Positions 7,211 to 14,444 of a DNA stretch of 14,444 bases are shown one piece after another (the first letter of the stretch is position 1; each line of letters opens with the position of its first letter). The notes below the pieces were generated by a model. It was not told the DNA's origin. It made no database searches and worked only from the letters and a program-made list of their open reading frames with translations. The DNA is from an uncultured Clostridia bacterium (GTDB taxonomy: Bacteria > Bacillota > Clostridia > Christensenellales > Aristaeellaceae), in contig CAMOHY010000026.1 in the NCBI GenBank assembly GCA_946615495.1, forward strand, positions 1 to 14,444, read 5' to 3'. The position numbers and the translations under genes are program-made.

Positions 7211-8404
7211 ATGCAGAATTTTGTTTTCATTTCGCCCAATTTTCCCACTAATTACTGGAAATTTTGCCGGGAGCTGAAAAATAACGGCCTGCGGGTGCTG
7301 GGCATTGGCGACCAGCCCTATGACGATCTGGCCCAGGAGCTAAAGGACAGCCTGCACGAATATTATAAGGTGAACACCCTGGAGAACTATGACGAGGTGT
7401 ACCGGGCGGTAGCCTTCTTCATCAGCAAGTATGGCCGCATTGACTGGCTGGAAAGCAACAACGAGTACTGGCTGGAGCGGGACGCCATGCTGCGCACCGA
7501 TTTCCGCATCACCAGCGGCTGGCAGGAAAGCGACCTGGGCCGCATCAAGTTCAAAAGCGGCATGAAGGAATACTATCAGGCCGCGGGCGTGCGCACGGCG
7601 CGCTACCATATCGTGGACAATTTTGAGGGCTGCCGGGCGTTTATCGGCGAGGTGGGCTATCCCGTCATCGTCAAGCCGGATAACGGCGTGGGCGCTTCCA
7701 ATACCTATAAGCTGAGCGGCGATGGAGAATTGTGGAGCTTCCTCAATGAACGGGACCAGAACACCCGCTTCATCATGGAAGAATTCGTTACCGCCGAGGT
7801 GAACAGCTACGACGCCATCATCGACAGCGCGGGCAACCCCATTTTTGAAACGGGCAACGTAACGCCCATGTCCATCATGGACATTGTGAACAACGGCGAC
7901 AATTCCCTGTATTACATCGTCAAGGACCTGGCGGAGGATGTGCGCGCTGCGGGCCGGGCCACGGTGAAAAGCTTCGGGGTCAAAAGCCGGTTCGTCCATT
8001 TTGAGTTTTTCCGCCTGACGGCGGACCAGTATATGGGCAAAAAGGGCGATGTGGTGGCCCTGGAAGTGAATATGCGCCCCTGCGGCGGCTTCTCGCCCGA
8101 TATGATGAACTATGCCAACAGCACCGACGTGTACAAAATTTGGGCGGACATGATCGCCTTCAACTGCTCCACCAAGCCCCAGGGCCAGCACTTCTTCTGC
8201 GCCTTCGCGGGACGGCGGGACGGCAAGCCCTTCGCCCTGAGCGATGAAGAATTGAAAGAAAAGTACGCCGGGCAAATCCGCATGATGGAGCGAATTCCGG
8301 ACGCGCTGTCCGGCGCCATGGGCAACCAGATGTACGTGGCCATTTTCCCCACCGAGGAAGAAATGAACGCCTTCTACGCCGACGCTGTGCGCTGCCGGGA
8401 ATAA
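7211..8404 (+). CDS. ATP-grasp domain ligase, carbamoyl-phosphate-synthase-like
   Basis: A 397-residue protein with the ATP-grasp order. A Rossmann-like pre-ATP-grasp domain comes first (FVFISPNFP and LRVLGIGDQ). Then come the first ATP-binding Lys155 in VIVKPDNGVGAS, the adenine-loop acidic pair Glu190-Glu191 in MEEFV, and the Mg-binding EVNMRPCGG with Glu285, Asn287 and Arg289. Such enzymes activate a carboxylate as an acyl phosphate and join it to an amine, thiol or similar nucleophile; neither substrate can be told from sequence. It lacks the biotin-carboxylase and full carbamoyl-phosphate-synthase architecture, so those names would be wrong. It is cytoplasmic. AGAAGGA lies just before the ATG. 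It sits between two ester hydrolases and a deacetylase, so it may build what they process, or the reverse. That link is inference. CTA at 7340 is its only rare Leu codon noticed. Confidence 0.85.
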   Translation: MQNFVFISPNFPTNYWKFCRELKNNGLRVLGIGDQPYDDLAQELKDSLHEYYKVNTLENYDEVYRAVAFFISKYGRIDWLESNNEYWLERDAMLRTDFRITSGWQESDLGRIKFKSGMKEYYQAAGVRTARYHIVDNFEGCRAFIGEVGYPVIVKPDNGVGASNTYKLSGDGELWSFLNERDQNTRFIMEEFVTAEVNSYDAIIDSAGNPIFETGNVTPMSIMDIVNNGDNSLYYIVKDLAEDVRAAGRATVKSFGVKSRFVHFEFFRLTADQYMGKKGDVVALEVNMRPCGGFSPDMMNYANSTDVYKIWADMIAFNCSTKPQGQHFFCAFAGRRDGKPFALSDEELKEKYAGQIRMMERIPDALSGAMGNQMYVAIFPTEEEMNAFYADAVRCRE

Positions 8405-8423
8405 CGGAAAAGGGGATGGACCC

Positions 8424-9485
8424 ATGAGCGGCCGTTTTATGGGCTGGGAGCAGGGCAATTCGCCCTGCGTTTTGTACCGGGGAAGGGAATTGACCCCGCA
8501 AAAGCTGTATACCCTTTTGCTGAAATTATGGAAAAGGGACACCTGCGCGCCCCGGATGCGCAAGGACTGGACGGAGGAAAACCCCACCCTGGGCCAATGC
8601 TCCATCACCGCCTTTCTGGCCCAGGATATCTTCGGGGGAAAGGTATACGGCGTGCCCCTGGGCGACGGCAACTTCCACTGCTTCAACGCGGGGGAGGGCT
8701 GGCGGTTCGATTTGACCAGCGAGCAGTTTGGCGCCATCATTCTCAGCTATGAAAACGCCCCGGAGCAATTCCGGGAGGCGCACTTTGCCAAGGAGGAAAA
8801 GCGCCTGCGGTATGAGGCGCTGAAGGCTTCGCTCCACGCCGCCCTCAGGGAGATGGGGGAAATGCGCATCGCCCTTACCTTTGACGACGGGCCCAACACC
8901 TCCATAACCCCGCAGGTGCTGGATATTCTAAAGGAAAACGGCGCGGTGGCTTCCTTTTTTCTCATTGCCCGCAATATCGACGAGTCCTCCGCCCAAGTGG
9001 CCCGCCGGGCCTGGGAAATGGGCTGCGAAATCAATAATCATTCCCTGACCCACAGCCATATGGGCGCCATGACGGCGGAGGAAATCCGCCGGGAGGTGGC
9101 GGATTGCACGGAAAAGATCGTTGAAATCACGGGCGCGCCGCCCCGGTTCTTCCGCCCGCCCTATATTGATGTAAGCCCCACCCTGTTTGACGCGGTGGAC
9201 TTGACCTTTATCTGCGGCGTGGGCTGCCAGGATTGGATAATGGACGTGTCCGCGCAGGAGCGCATCGATACCATCCTGCGTACCGCGCGGGACGGCGGTA
9301 TCGTGCTTTTGCATGATATGCCGGGGAACGTGAACACGGTGGAAGCCGTGAAAACGGTGATTCCAGAATTGAAAGCCTGGGGCTTCCGGTTTGTCACCTG
9401 CGGCCAGCTGTTTGATGAAACGGCCACCCGTCCCGTCCGCGGCCGCCTGTATTCCAGCGTGTATCAGACGGCAGACAGGATATAA
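8424..9485 (+). CDS. YunG-like domain fused to CE4 polysaccharide deacetylase (NodB)
   Basis: A 353-residue two-domain protein. Residues ~25-105 resemble the small uncharacterised YunG family of Bacillus: WTEENPTLGQC (Cys59), QDIFGG, HCFN (His85), then WRFDLTSEQF (Asp96). The Gln-Cys, His, Asp spacing hints at a thiol-enzyme-like site, which is inference. Residues ~147-340 are a CE4 deacetylase with all five motifs: TFDDGP (Asp154 base, Asp155 metal), HSLTH (His206 and His210, metal), RPPY, QDW and LLHD (His297). All catalytic residues are present. CE4 enzymes remove N- or O-acetyl groups from sugars, usually outside the cell, but this one has no signal peptide or membrane anchor, so a cytoplasmic substrate is likely. 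AAAGGGGA at 8409-8416 is 7 nt before ATG. The gap from the ATP-grasp gene is 19 bp, so they are likely cotranscribed. Confidence 0.85.
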   Translation: MSGRFMGWEQGNSPCVLYRGRELTPQKLYTLLLKLWKRDTCAPRMRKDWTEENPTLGQCSITAFLAQDIFGGKVYGVPLGDGNFHCFNAGEGWRFDLTSEQFGAIILSYENAPEQFREAHFAKEEKRLRYEALKASLHAALREMGEMRIALTFDDGPNTSITPQVLDILKENGAVASFFLIARNIDESSAQVARRAWEMGCEINNHSLTHSHMGAMTAEEIRREVADCTEKIVEITGAPPRFFRPPYIDVSPTLFDAVDLTFICGVGCQDWIMDVSAQERIDTILRTARDGGIVLLHDMPGNVNTVEAVKTVIPELKAWGFRFVTCGQLFDETATRPVRGRLYSSVYQTADRI

Positions 9486-9486
9486 T

Positions 9487-9550
9487 GAAGCATCTTTTCC
9501 AAATTTAGCTATTGGCGAAAGGAAAAGAATGTGATATAATTAGATGCTTC
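9487..9550. repeat. 9-bp inverted repeat bracketing the glgP promoter
   Basis: GAAGCATCT at 9487-9495 and AGATGCTTC at 9542-9550 are perfect reverse complements. The 46 bp between them contain the whole -35/-10 promoter, and the right arm starts 2 bp after the -10 box, covering the expected transcription start. It could be a paired operator, or a hairpin in readthrough RNA from the deacetylase gene. With no U-tract after the right arm it is not a normal terminator. Confidence 0.45.
9512..9540 (+). promoter_or_regulatory. Promoter for glycogen phosphorylase
   Basis: TTGGCG at 9512-9517 (4 of 6) and a perfect TATAAT at 9535-9540 are separated by 17 bp. TG at 9532-9533 makes the -10 extended. 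Predicted start is near 9547, about 43 nt before the ATG at 9590. The promoter makes the phosphorylase a separate unit from the upstream cluster and rules out the TTG at 9512 as a translation start, since that TTG is the -35 box. Confidence 0.85.
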
Positions 9551-9570
9551 TGCAATCAACCATGCGAATC

Positions 9571-9577
9571 AGGAAGG
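9571..9577 (+). promoter_or_regulatory. Ribosome binding site deciding the phosphorylase start
   Basis: AGGAAGG ends 12 nt before the ATG at 9590, slightly long but usable. It directly abuts an in-frame ATG at 9578, which is too close to be served by it. The 9590 start is therefore preferred. Confidence 0.6.
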
Positions 9578-9589
9578 ATGGGAAACACG

Positions 9590-12016
9590 ATGCCAACCAC
9601 GCAGTTTGATAAAGAATCGATTAAACAATCCATTCTGGGCAAATTGCAGCGTTACAATGGCCGCACCCTGGCCGATGCCACCACGCAGCAGATCTATTAC
9701 GCGCTGGCCTCCACCGTACGGGACCAGATCATGCAGAAATGGGTTGCTTACAGGGAAAAGGATAAGCGCTCCACCAGCAAGCGGCTGTATTATCTTTCCG
9801 TCGAATTTTTGACGGGCCGCAGCCTGCACTGCAACGTGCTGAACCTGTGCTCCTGCGATGCTTACCGCCAGGCCCTGGACGAACTGGGGCTGGACTGGCG
9901 TGAAATATTGAAGGAAGAGCCGGAACCCGGCTTGGGCAACGGCGGCCTGGGCCGCCTGGCGGCCTGCTTCCTGGACAGCCTGGCTTCCCTGTCCCTGCCC
10001 GCCATGGGCTGCACCATCCGCTATGAATACGGCCTGTTCCGCCAGAAGATTATGGACGGCCAGCAGGTGGAGGTGCCGGATAACTGGCTGGAAAACGGCA
10101 ACGTGTGGGAAGTGCCCGCCATGGAGGACGCCTGCGAGGTGCGCTACGGCGGCAAAGTGGTGCAGGACAACGTGAACGGCCGCACCGTGTACCTGCTCAA
10201 GGATTATTACACCGTGGAAGCCGTGCCCTACGATATGCCGGTGGCGGGCTACGACTGCGAAACCGTGAACACCCTGCGCACCTGGCGCGCCCGCTCCTCC
10301 AAATCTATGGACCTGAATTCCTTTAACAACGGCAATTATTCCAAGGCCCTGCAGGAGCAGGAGCTGGCCGCCGTTATCAGCAAGGTGCTCTATCCGGAGG
10401 ATAAGCATTACGAAGGCAAGGAATTGCGCCTAAAGCAGCATTATTTCTTCACCAGCGCCACCCTGCAGTATGCCCTGAAGGATTTTAAGCGCCGCTTTGG
10501 CCGCAATTTCCGCCTGCTGCCGGAAAAGATGACCATCCATATCAACGACACCCATCCCGGCCTGGCGATTCCGGAGCTTATACGCCTGCTGATCGACGAA
10601 GAAGGCCTGGGCTGGGACGAAGCCAGCTGGATCACCCAGCACACCGTGGCTTACACCAACCACACCGTCATGAGCGAAGCGCTGGAAAAGTGGCCGGAAG
10701 CCATGATGAAGAGCCTGCTGCCCCGCATTTACATGATCCTGTGCGAAATCAACCGCCGCGTGTGCGCCCGCCTGGCCGACCATTACGGCAGCGGCAGCGA
10801 CCCGCGCATCGCCCGCATGGCCATCACCGCCTATGACCAGGTGCACATGGCCAATTTGTGCGTGTCCATGAGCTATTCCGTCAACGGCGTGAGCCAGCTT
10901 CACGGCGAAATCCTCAAGCAGGACACCTTCCGGGACTACTATGAGTTCACGCCCAAGAAATTCTCCGCCATCACCAACGGCATCACCCACCGCCGCTGGC
11001 TGATGAGCTGCAACGACGGGCTGCTCAGCTTGATTAACAACACCATCGGCGACGCCTGGGTGCGGGAGCCGGAACGCCTGCGCGATCTGCTGCCCTTCCG
11101 GGAGGACGCCGCCTTCCAGGCCGAATTTGCCCGCGTGAAGCGGGAAAACAAGGTCATTTTCTCCAATTTCTTAAAGGGCAACCAGGGCGATACCATTGAC
11201 CCCGATTTCATGCTGGACGCGCAGGCCAAGCGGCTGCATGAATACAAGCGCCAGCTGCTCAACGCCCTGCATATTCTGGTGCTCTATAACCGCATCATGG
11301 ATGACCCCAATTATACCATGACGCCCCGCACCTTCGTTTTCGGCGCCAAGGCCAGCCCCGGATACCATATGGCCAAGCAGATCATCCGCCTCATCATCGC
11401 CATCAGCAAATTGGTGGACGCCAGCCCCCGCGCGAAAAAGTTCCTCAAGGTGGTGTTCCTGGAGAACTACTGCGTCTCCGCGGCGGAGCGGCTCATTCCC
11501 GCGGCGGACCTGTCTGAGCAATTGTCCACCGCCGGCAAGGAAGCCAGCGGCACCGGCAACATGAAGTTCATGATGAACGGCGCGGTCACCATTGGCACCA
11601 TGGACGGCGCCAACGTGGAAATTCACGACCAGGTGGGCCTGGACAATATCTACATCTTCGGTATGCGGGCCGACACCGTGGCCGATATGTACCGGGAAGG
11701 CAACTATTCCCCCATGCACATTTACGAGAACAACGCCGAGCTGCGCCGCGCCCTCACCCAGATCATCGACGGCACCCTGTTCCCGGAGAATCCCGCTGCC
11801 ATTCAGGATATTTACCATAACCTGCTGTTCTCCGATCCCTATTTCGTGCTCAAGGATTTCGGCTCCTACTCCATGGCCCAGCGCCGGGTGGACACCGATT
11901 ACCAGAACCAGGAAAAGTGGCTGCGCATGGCGATTACCAACACCGCCTGCTCCGGCATCTTCTCCTCCGACCGCACCATCCGCGAATATAACGACACCAT
12001 CTGGCACCTGAAATAA
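9590..12016 (+). CDS. glgP: Glycogen/maltodextrin phosphorylase (GT35)
   Basis: An 808-residue PLP-dependent enzyme that releases glucose 1-phosphate from the non-reducing ends of glycogen or maltodextrins, in the cytoplasm. Length is typical of bacterial family members (about 800). Visible family blocks: GLGNGGLGRLAACFLDS beginning near residue 114, IRYEYGLF, HINDTHPGLAIPEL, TNHTVMSEALEKWP, KRLHEYKRQLLNALHI, and the PLP site EASGTGNMKF with Lys659 followed by GTMDGANVEI. The residue before GLGNGGLG is Pro113, where I would expect Asp or Ala in most homologues. Glycogen versus maltodextrin preference cannot be decided, and no other glg genes are in the window. It has its own strong promoter and probable terminator, so it looks monocistronic. 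A longer in-frame reading from 9512 would start inside the promoter and is rejected. Confidence 0.95.
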   Translation: MPTTQFDKESIKQSILGKLQRYNGRTLADATTQQIYYALASTVRDQIMQKWVAYREKDKRSTSKRLYYLSVEFLTGRSLHCNVLNLCSCDAYRQALDELGLDWREILKEEPEPGLGNGGLGRLAACFLDSLASLSLPAMGCTIRYEYGLFRQKIMDGQQVEVPDNWLENGNVWEVPAMEDACEVRYGGKVVQDNVNGRTVYLLKDYYTVEAVPYDMPVAGYDCETVNTLRTWRARSSKSMDLNSFNNGNYSKALQEQELAAVISKVLYPEDKHYEGKELRLKQHYFFTSATLQYALKDFKRRFGRNFRLLPEKMTIHINDTHPGLAIPELIRLLIDEEGLGWDEASWITQHTVAYTNHTVMSEALEKWPEAMMKSLLPRIYMILCEINRRVCARLADHYGSGSDPRIARMAITAYDQVHMANLCVSMSYSVNGVSQLHGEILKQDTFRDYYEFTPKKFSAITNGITHRRWLMSCNDGLLSLINNTIGDAWVREPERLRDLLPFREDAAFQAEFARVKRENKVIFSNFLKGNQGDTIDPDFMLDAQAKRLHEYKRQLLNALHILVLYNRIMDDPNYTMTPRTFVFGAKASPGYHMAKQIIRLIIAISKLVDASPRAKKFLKVVFLENYCVSAAERLIPAADLSEQLSTAGKEASGTGNMKFMMNGAVTIGTMDGANVEIHDQVGLDNIYIFGMRADTVADMYREGNYSPMHIYENNAELRRALTQIIDGTLFPENPAAIQDIYHNLLFSDPYFVLKDFGSYSMAQRRVDTDYQNQEKWLRMAITNTACSGIFSSDRTIREYNDTIWHLK

Positions 12017-12032
12017 TTTTCTGTCTGCCATG

Positions 12033-12069
12033 GCCCGCACCCTCTTTGCAGGCTGCGGGCTGTTTCTTT
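12033..12069 (+). terminator. Probable intrinsic terminator after glgP
   Basis: GCCCGCA (12033-12039) pairs perfectly with TGCGGGC (12054-12060). An inner CC/GG pair (12041-12042 with 12051-12052) extends it past one mismatch. The stem is followed by TGTTTCTTT, a moderately U-rich tail. It begins 16 bp after the phosphorylase stop codon. The 8-nt terminal loop and imperfect U-tract keep confidence moderate. Confidence 0.6.
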
Positions 12070-12130
12070 GCAAAAAGCATTGCGATGTTCAGGGGTATGC
12101 CCTCTGGACCCAATTCGCCGGTACAGCAAA

Positions 12131-12136
12131 AGGAGG
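12131..12136 (+). promoter_or_regulatory. Perfect Shine-Dalgarno deciding the GH35 start
   Basis: AGGAGG lies 7 nt before ATG at 12144, the ideal spacing. It decides this start over the in-frame ATG at 12030, which lies just before the terminator hairpin and has no ribosome binding site. I found no convincing promoter in 12070-12130. Confidence 0.85.
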
Positions 12137-12143
12137 CGCCGCC

Positions 12144-14360
12144 ATGTATCGAATGGACCTGACAAATGTGAAAGAAAAAACCGTGTACCCCCTGGGCGAA
12201 AAGTTTTCCGGCCGCAGCCCGTCGGGGCAGGAAATCGGATTTACCAATTATTATATGACGCTGAACGGCAAGCCCTTTTTCGGCGTCAGCGGCGAAATGC
12301 ACTTTTGCCGGGTATCGCCGGACCAGTGGGACGACGCGCTGGTCAAAATGAAGTGCGGCGGGATCAACATTGTGTCCACCTACGTGTTCTGGAACGTGCA
12401 CGAGGAGGAGGAAGGCGTTTTCCGCTTTGACGGCAGCCGCAATTTGCGCGCTTTTCTGGAGGCCTGCGAGCGCCACGGCCTGATGGCCATCATGCGCATC
12501 GGGCCCTTCGCCCACGGCGAAATGCGAAACGGCGGATTGCCGGATTGGCTGTATGGCAAGCCCTACGAGGTGCGGGAGGATAACCCGGGGTTCCTTAATG
12601 CGGTGCGCCGGTATTTCCGCGCGGTGCACGGCCAGATGGACGGGCATTACTTTTCTCAGGGCGGCTGCATCGTGGGCGCCCAGATCGATAACGAGTATCA
12701 GCACTCCTGCGCGCCCTGGGAGACGACCGCCGGCGTGTCCAACGAATGGGTGAACGTGGGCTCCTCCGGCTTACAGTACATGCTGAAGCTGAAGCAGATC
12801 ATGGTGGAGGAAGGCATCCGCACGCCCTTCTATACCGCCACGGCCTGGGGCGGCGCGGTAACGCCGGTGGAGGAAGCCCTGCCCCTGTGGGGCGGCTATT
12901 CCTATCAGCCCTGGCTGTATTACCGGGGCGGCGGCTTCGCCCATCCCGCCACGCCGGAATATATTTACCGCGATAACCACAACAGCGCCGTCACCAAGGA
13001 ATATAATTTTGAGCCCACCTACGACCCCGAAAGCCGCCCCTACGCCTGCTGCGAAATGATGGGCGGCATGATGTGCAGCTATCAGTACCGCTTCCAATTG
13101 GATATGCGCGCTGTGGACGCCCTGGCCAATACCAAGCTGGGCAGCGGCTGCAATTTGCTGGGCTACTATATGTATAAGGGCGGCACCAACCCCACCGGCC
13201 TGCGCACGCCCTACCTGAACGAAGGCCAAATTTCCAAGCGCTCCTACGATTACCAGGCCGCCGTGGGCGAATTCGGCCAAATCCGGGAAAGCTACGGCAG
13301 GCTGCGGGCCATTCATTCCTTCTGCGCCCTGTTTTCCGGCTTTTTTGAAAAGACCCGCGCCGTGCTGCCGGAGCATTTGAAGGCCCTTTCCCCGGAGGAT
13401 ATGGCGCCCCTGCGCTTCTCTGTTCGGGTGAAGGGAAACAGCGGCTTCCTCTTCCTCAATAACTTCCAGGACCACGCGCCCCTCCGCGACCGCAAAAATG
13501 AGGAAGTCACCCTGTCCCTCCCGTCGGGAGACGTCACCTTCCGCTTTGACCTGGCCGCCGGGGAAAACGCTATCCTGCCCTTTAATATTCCCCTTGGCGC
13601 CGGCACGCTGAAATGGGCCACCGCCCAGCCCCTGGCGCGGGTGGGGGATACCTGGTTTTTCCTGGCGCCGGAGGGCATGAAGCCCGAATACTGCATCGAC
13701 GGCGCGGTGTATGTCCCCGCTCCGGGCGAAGATTTTCAGGCGGCGGGCGTAACCATCGTTACCCTCAGCCGCCGGGACAGCCTGGGCTTCCAGAAAATTA
13801 CCCGCGATGGCCGGGAAAGCGCTTGGCTCAGTTCCTGCCCCCTCCTGTGGGACGGCGCGCGCCTGACGGTGGAAACCGGGGACGGCGACGCCTTCGTGTA
13901 CGCTTATCCCGCCGGGGCCCTGCCCGTGCCAAAGGGCGCGGAGACGCTGCAAAAGGGCGTATTCCGGGGTATCCGCGTGAAGCATCCCAGCCCCGTGAAG
14001 GAAGCCGCCTTCCACGCCGCAGGCTTGGGCCGCTATACGGTGGACGTGCCGGCGGGCCTGCTTTCCGGCCATAAGCAAGTGCTGCTTCGGGTACGCTACC
14101 GGGGCGATATCGGCCATGCGTTCGTGAACGGCCAGCTGATCTCCGATCAGTTTGCCAACGGCGCGGCCTGGGATATCCGGGTGGACCCCTTTGCCGGGGA
14201 ATTGAAGGAAGAACCGCTTACCCTGTATATCACGCCTCTTAAGAAAAACGTGGTGGTGGACACCTCCGCCATGGCGGGCCTGCATGAGCGCGCCGACAGC
14301 CTGGAGGCCGAGCTTCTTTCCGCCCGGTGGATCACCGTAGAGGAAACGCAGATAGGCTGA
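12144..14360 (+). CDS. GH35-like beta-galactosidase
   Basis: A 738-residue glycoside hydrolase whose N-terminal half is a clan-A TIM barrel of the GH35 type. LNGKPFFGVSGEMHFCRVSP with WDDALVKMKCGGINIVSTYVFW match the family opening. MRIGPFAHGEMRNGGLPDWL matches the conserved R-GP-E-GG-P-WL block. The acid/base is Glu184 in AQIDNEY and the nucleophile most likely Glu304 in CCEMMGG. The ~120 residues between them exceed the ~70-80 usual in GH35 proteins I know, pointing to an insertion or a divergent subgroup. The C-terminal part (about 410-738) has beta-rich segments (GFLFLNN, LLRVRYRGDIGHAFVNGQLISDQF) like the accessory domains of GH35. No signal peptide is visible, so it should act on imported galactosides in the cytoplasm; the exact linkage is unknown. 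It follows glgP but is separated from it by a probable terminator. Confidence 0.85.
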   Translation: MYRMDLTNVKEKTVYPLGEKFSGRSPSGQEIGFTNYYMTLNGKPFFGVSGEMHFCRVSPDQWDDALVKMKCGGINIVSTYVFWNVHEEEEGVFRFDGSRNLRAFLEACERHGLMAIMRIGPFAHGEMRNGGLPDWLYGKPYEVREDNPGFLNAVRRYFRAVHGQMDGHYFSQGGCIVGAQIDNEYQHSCAPWETTAGVSNEWVNVGSSGLQYMLKLKQIMVEEGIRTPFYTATAWGGAVTPVEEALPLWGGYSYQPWLYYRGGGFAHPATPEYIYRDNHNSAVTKEYNFEPTYDPESRPYACCEMMGGMMCSYQYRFQLDMRAVDALANTKLGSGCNLLGYYMYKGGTNPTGLRTPYLNEGQISKRSYDYQAAVGEFGQIRESYGRLRAIHSFCALFSGFFEKTRAVLPEHLKALSPEDMAPLRFSVRVKGNSGFLFLNNFQDHAPLRDRKNEEVTLSLPSGDVTFRFDLAAGENAILPFNIPLGAGTLKWATAQPLARVGDTWFFLAPEGMKPEYCIDGAVYVPAPGEDFQAAGVTIVTLSRRDSLGFQKITRDGRESAWLSSCPLLWDGARLTVETGDGDAFVYAYPAGALPVPKGAETLQKGVFRGIRVKHPSPVKEAAFHAAGLGRYTVDVPAGLLSGHKQVLLRVRYRGDIGHAFVNGQLISDQFANGAAWDIRVDPFAGELKEEPLTLYITPLKKNVVVDTSAMAGLHERADSLEAELLSARWITVEETQIG

Positions 14361-14444
14361 AAGAACAACAATTTGGATATCCATTTGCCGTAAAAATGGC
14401 GCTGTCTCACATTCTGTAAAATCGCACAAACGCAGCATTGGTTG
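14361..14444. other. Non-coding end of window
   Basis: After the GH35 stop I see no gene. A 6-bp inverted repeat, CCATTT (14381-14386) with AAATGG (14394-14399), could form a weak hairpin, but no T-run follows. TAAAAT at 14417-14422 is -10-like but lacks a -35 at the proper distance. A downstream gene presumably starts beyond the edge. Confidence 0.3.

Noticed and set aside
9481..9486. TATAAT at the deacetylase stop codon as another -10 box
   Set aside because: No -35-like hexamer at 16-18 bp upstream (CGTGTA at the 17-bp position), and a far better promoter lies 54 bp downstream.
12030..12143. N-terminal extension of the GH35 gene from ATG 12030
   Set aside because: It overlaps the terminator hairpin after glgP and has no ribosome binding site, while ATG 12144 has a perfect AGGAGG at 7 nt.
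14381..14399. CCATTT/AAATGG hairpin as terminator of the GH35 gene
   Set aside because: Only 6 bp, AT-rich, and not followed by a T-run on either strand.
12771..14438. Antisense open frame of 555 codons opposite the GH35 gene
   Set aside because: Same codon-avoidance effect, ending at the single TTA at 12771. No protein-like features; the sense strand has clear catalytic motifs and a Shine-Dalgarno.
1..14444. tRNA, rRNA, CRISPR array, insertion sequence or prophage genes
   Set aside because: I looked for tRNA T-loop motifs, regularly spaced repeats, transposase-like or integrase-like proteins and found none. The gaps between genes are all under 130 bp.

Overview
The window is a GC-rich (roughly 60 % by eye), almost fully coding stretch with nine genes, all on the + strand and closely packed. 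Strong AGGAGG-type ribosome binding sites, sigma-A-like promoters with 17-bp spacers, and the pth-mfd gene pair (a neighbourhood typical of Firmicutes) point to a high-GC Firmicute of the Clostridia type, plausibly an anaerobic gut lineage. That placement is inference; no rRNA or marker phylogeny is available here. Codon choice is very restricted: TTA, CTA and TCA are nearly absent. This creates long open antisense frames that are not genes.

Layout: (1) 1-128, a repeat-rich leader, then an MFS transporter of the LacY/HcaT-like type (129-1295). (2) A clear promoter with a palindrome over its -35 box (1311-1352), then the housekeeping pair pth (1397-1972) and mfd (1962-5546), which overlap by 11 bp. 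(3) A 112-bp gap with two phased A-tracts and a candidate extended -10 promoter, then a tight four-gene cluster at 5659-9485: a PF00756-like esterase, a second unrelated Trp-rich esterase (COG4947-like), an ATP-grasp ligase, and a CE4 polysaccharide deacetylase fused to an N-terminal YunG-like domain. (4) A textbook promoter (9512-9540) bracketed by a 9-bp inverted repeat, then glycogen/maltodextrin phosphorylase (9590-12016) and a probable terminator. (5) A GH35 beta-galactosidase-like enzyme (12144-14360) with a perfect Shine-Dalgarno. The last 84 bp hold no gene.

How they may work together: pth and mfd are housekeeping genes (ribosome recycling and transcription-coupled repair). The transporter, phosphorylase and GH35 enzyme suggest intracellular carbohydrate use. 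The four-gene cluster is the least explained part. None of its proteins has a visible signal peptide, so an ATP-driven ligase, two ester hydrolases and a deacetylase appear to act in the cytoplasm. A shared soluble carboxylate or acylated-sugar substrate is a reasonable but unproven reading, and this cluster is the best candidate here for an undescribed system.
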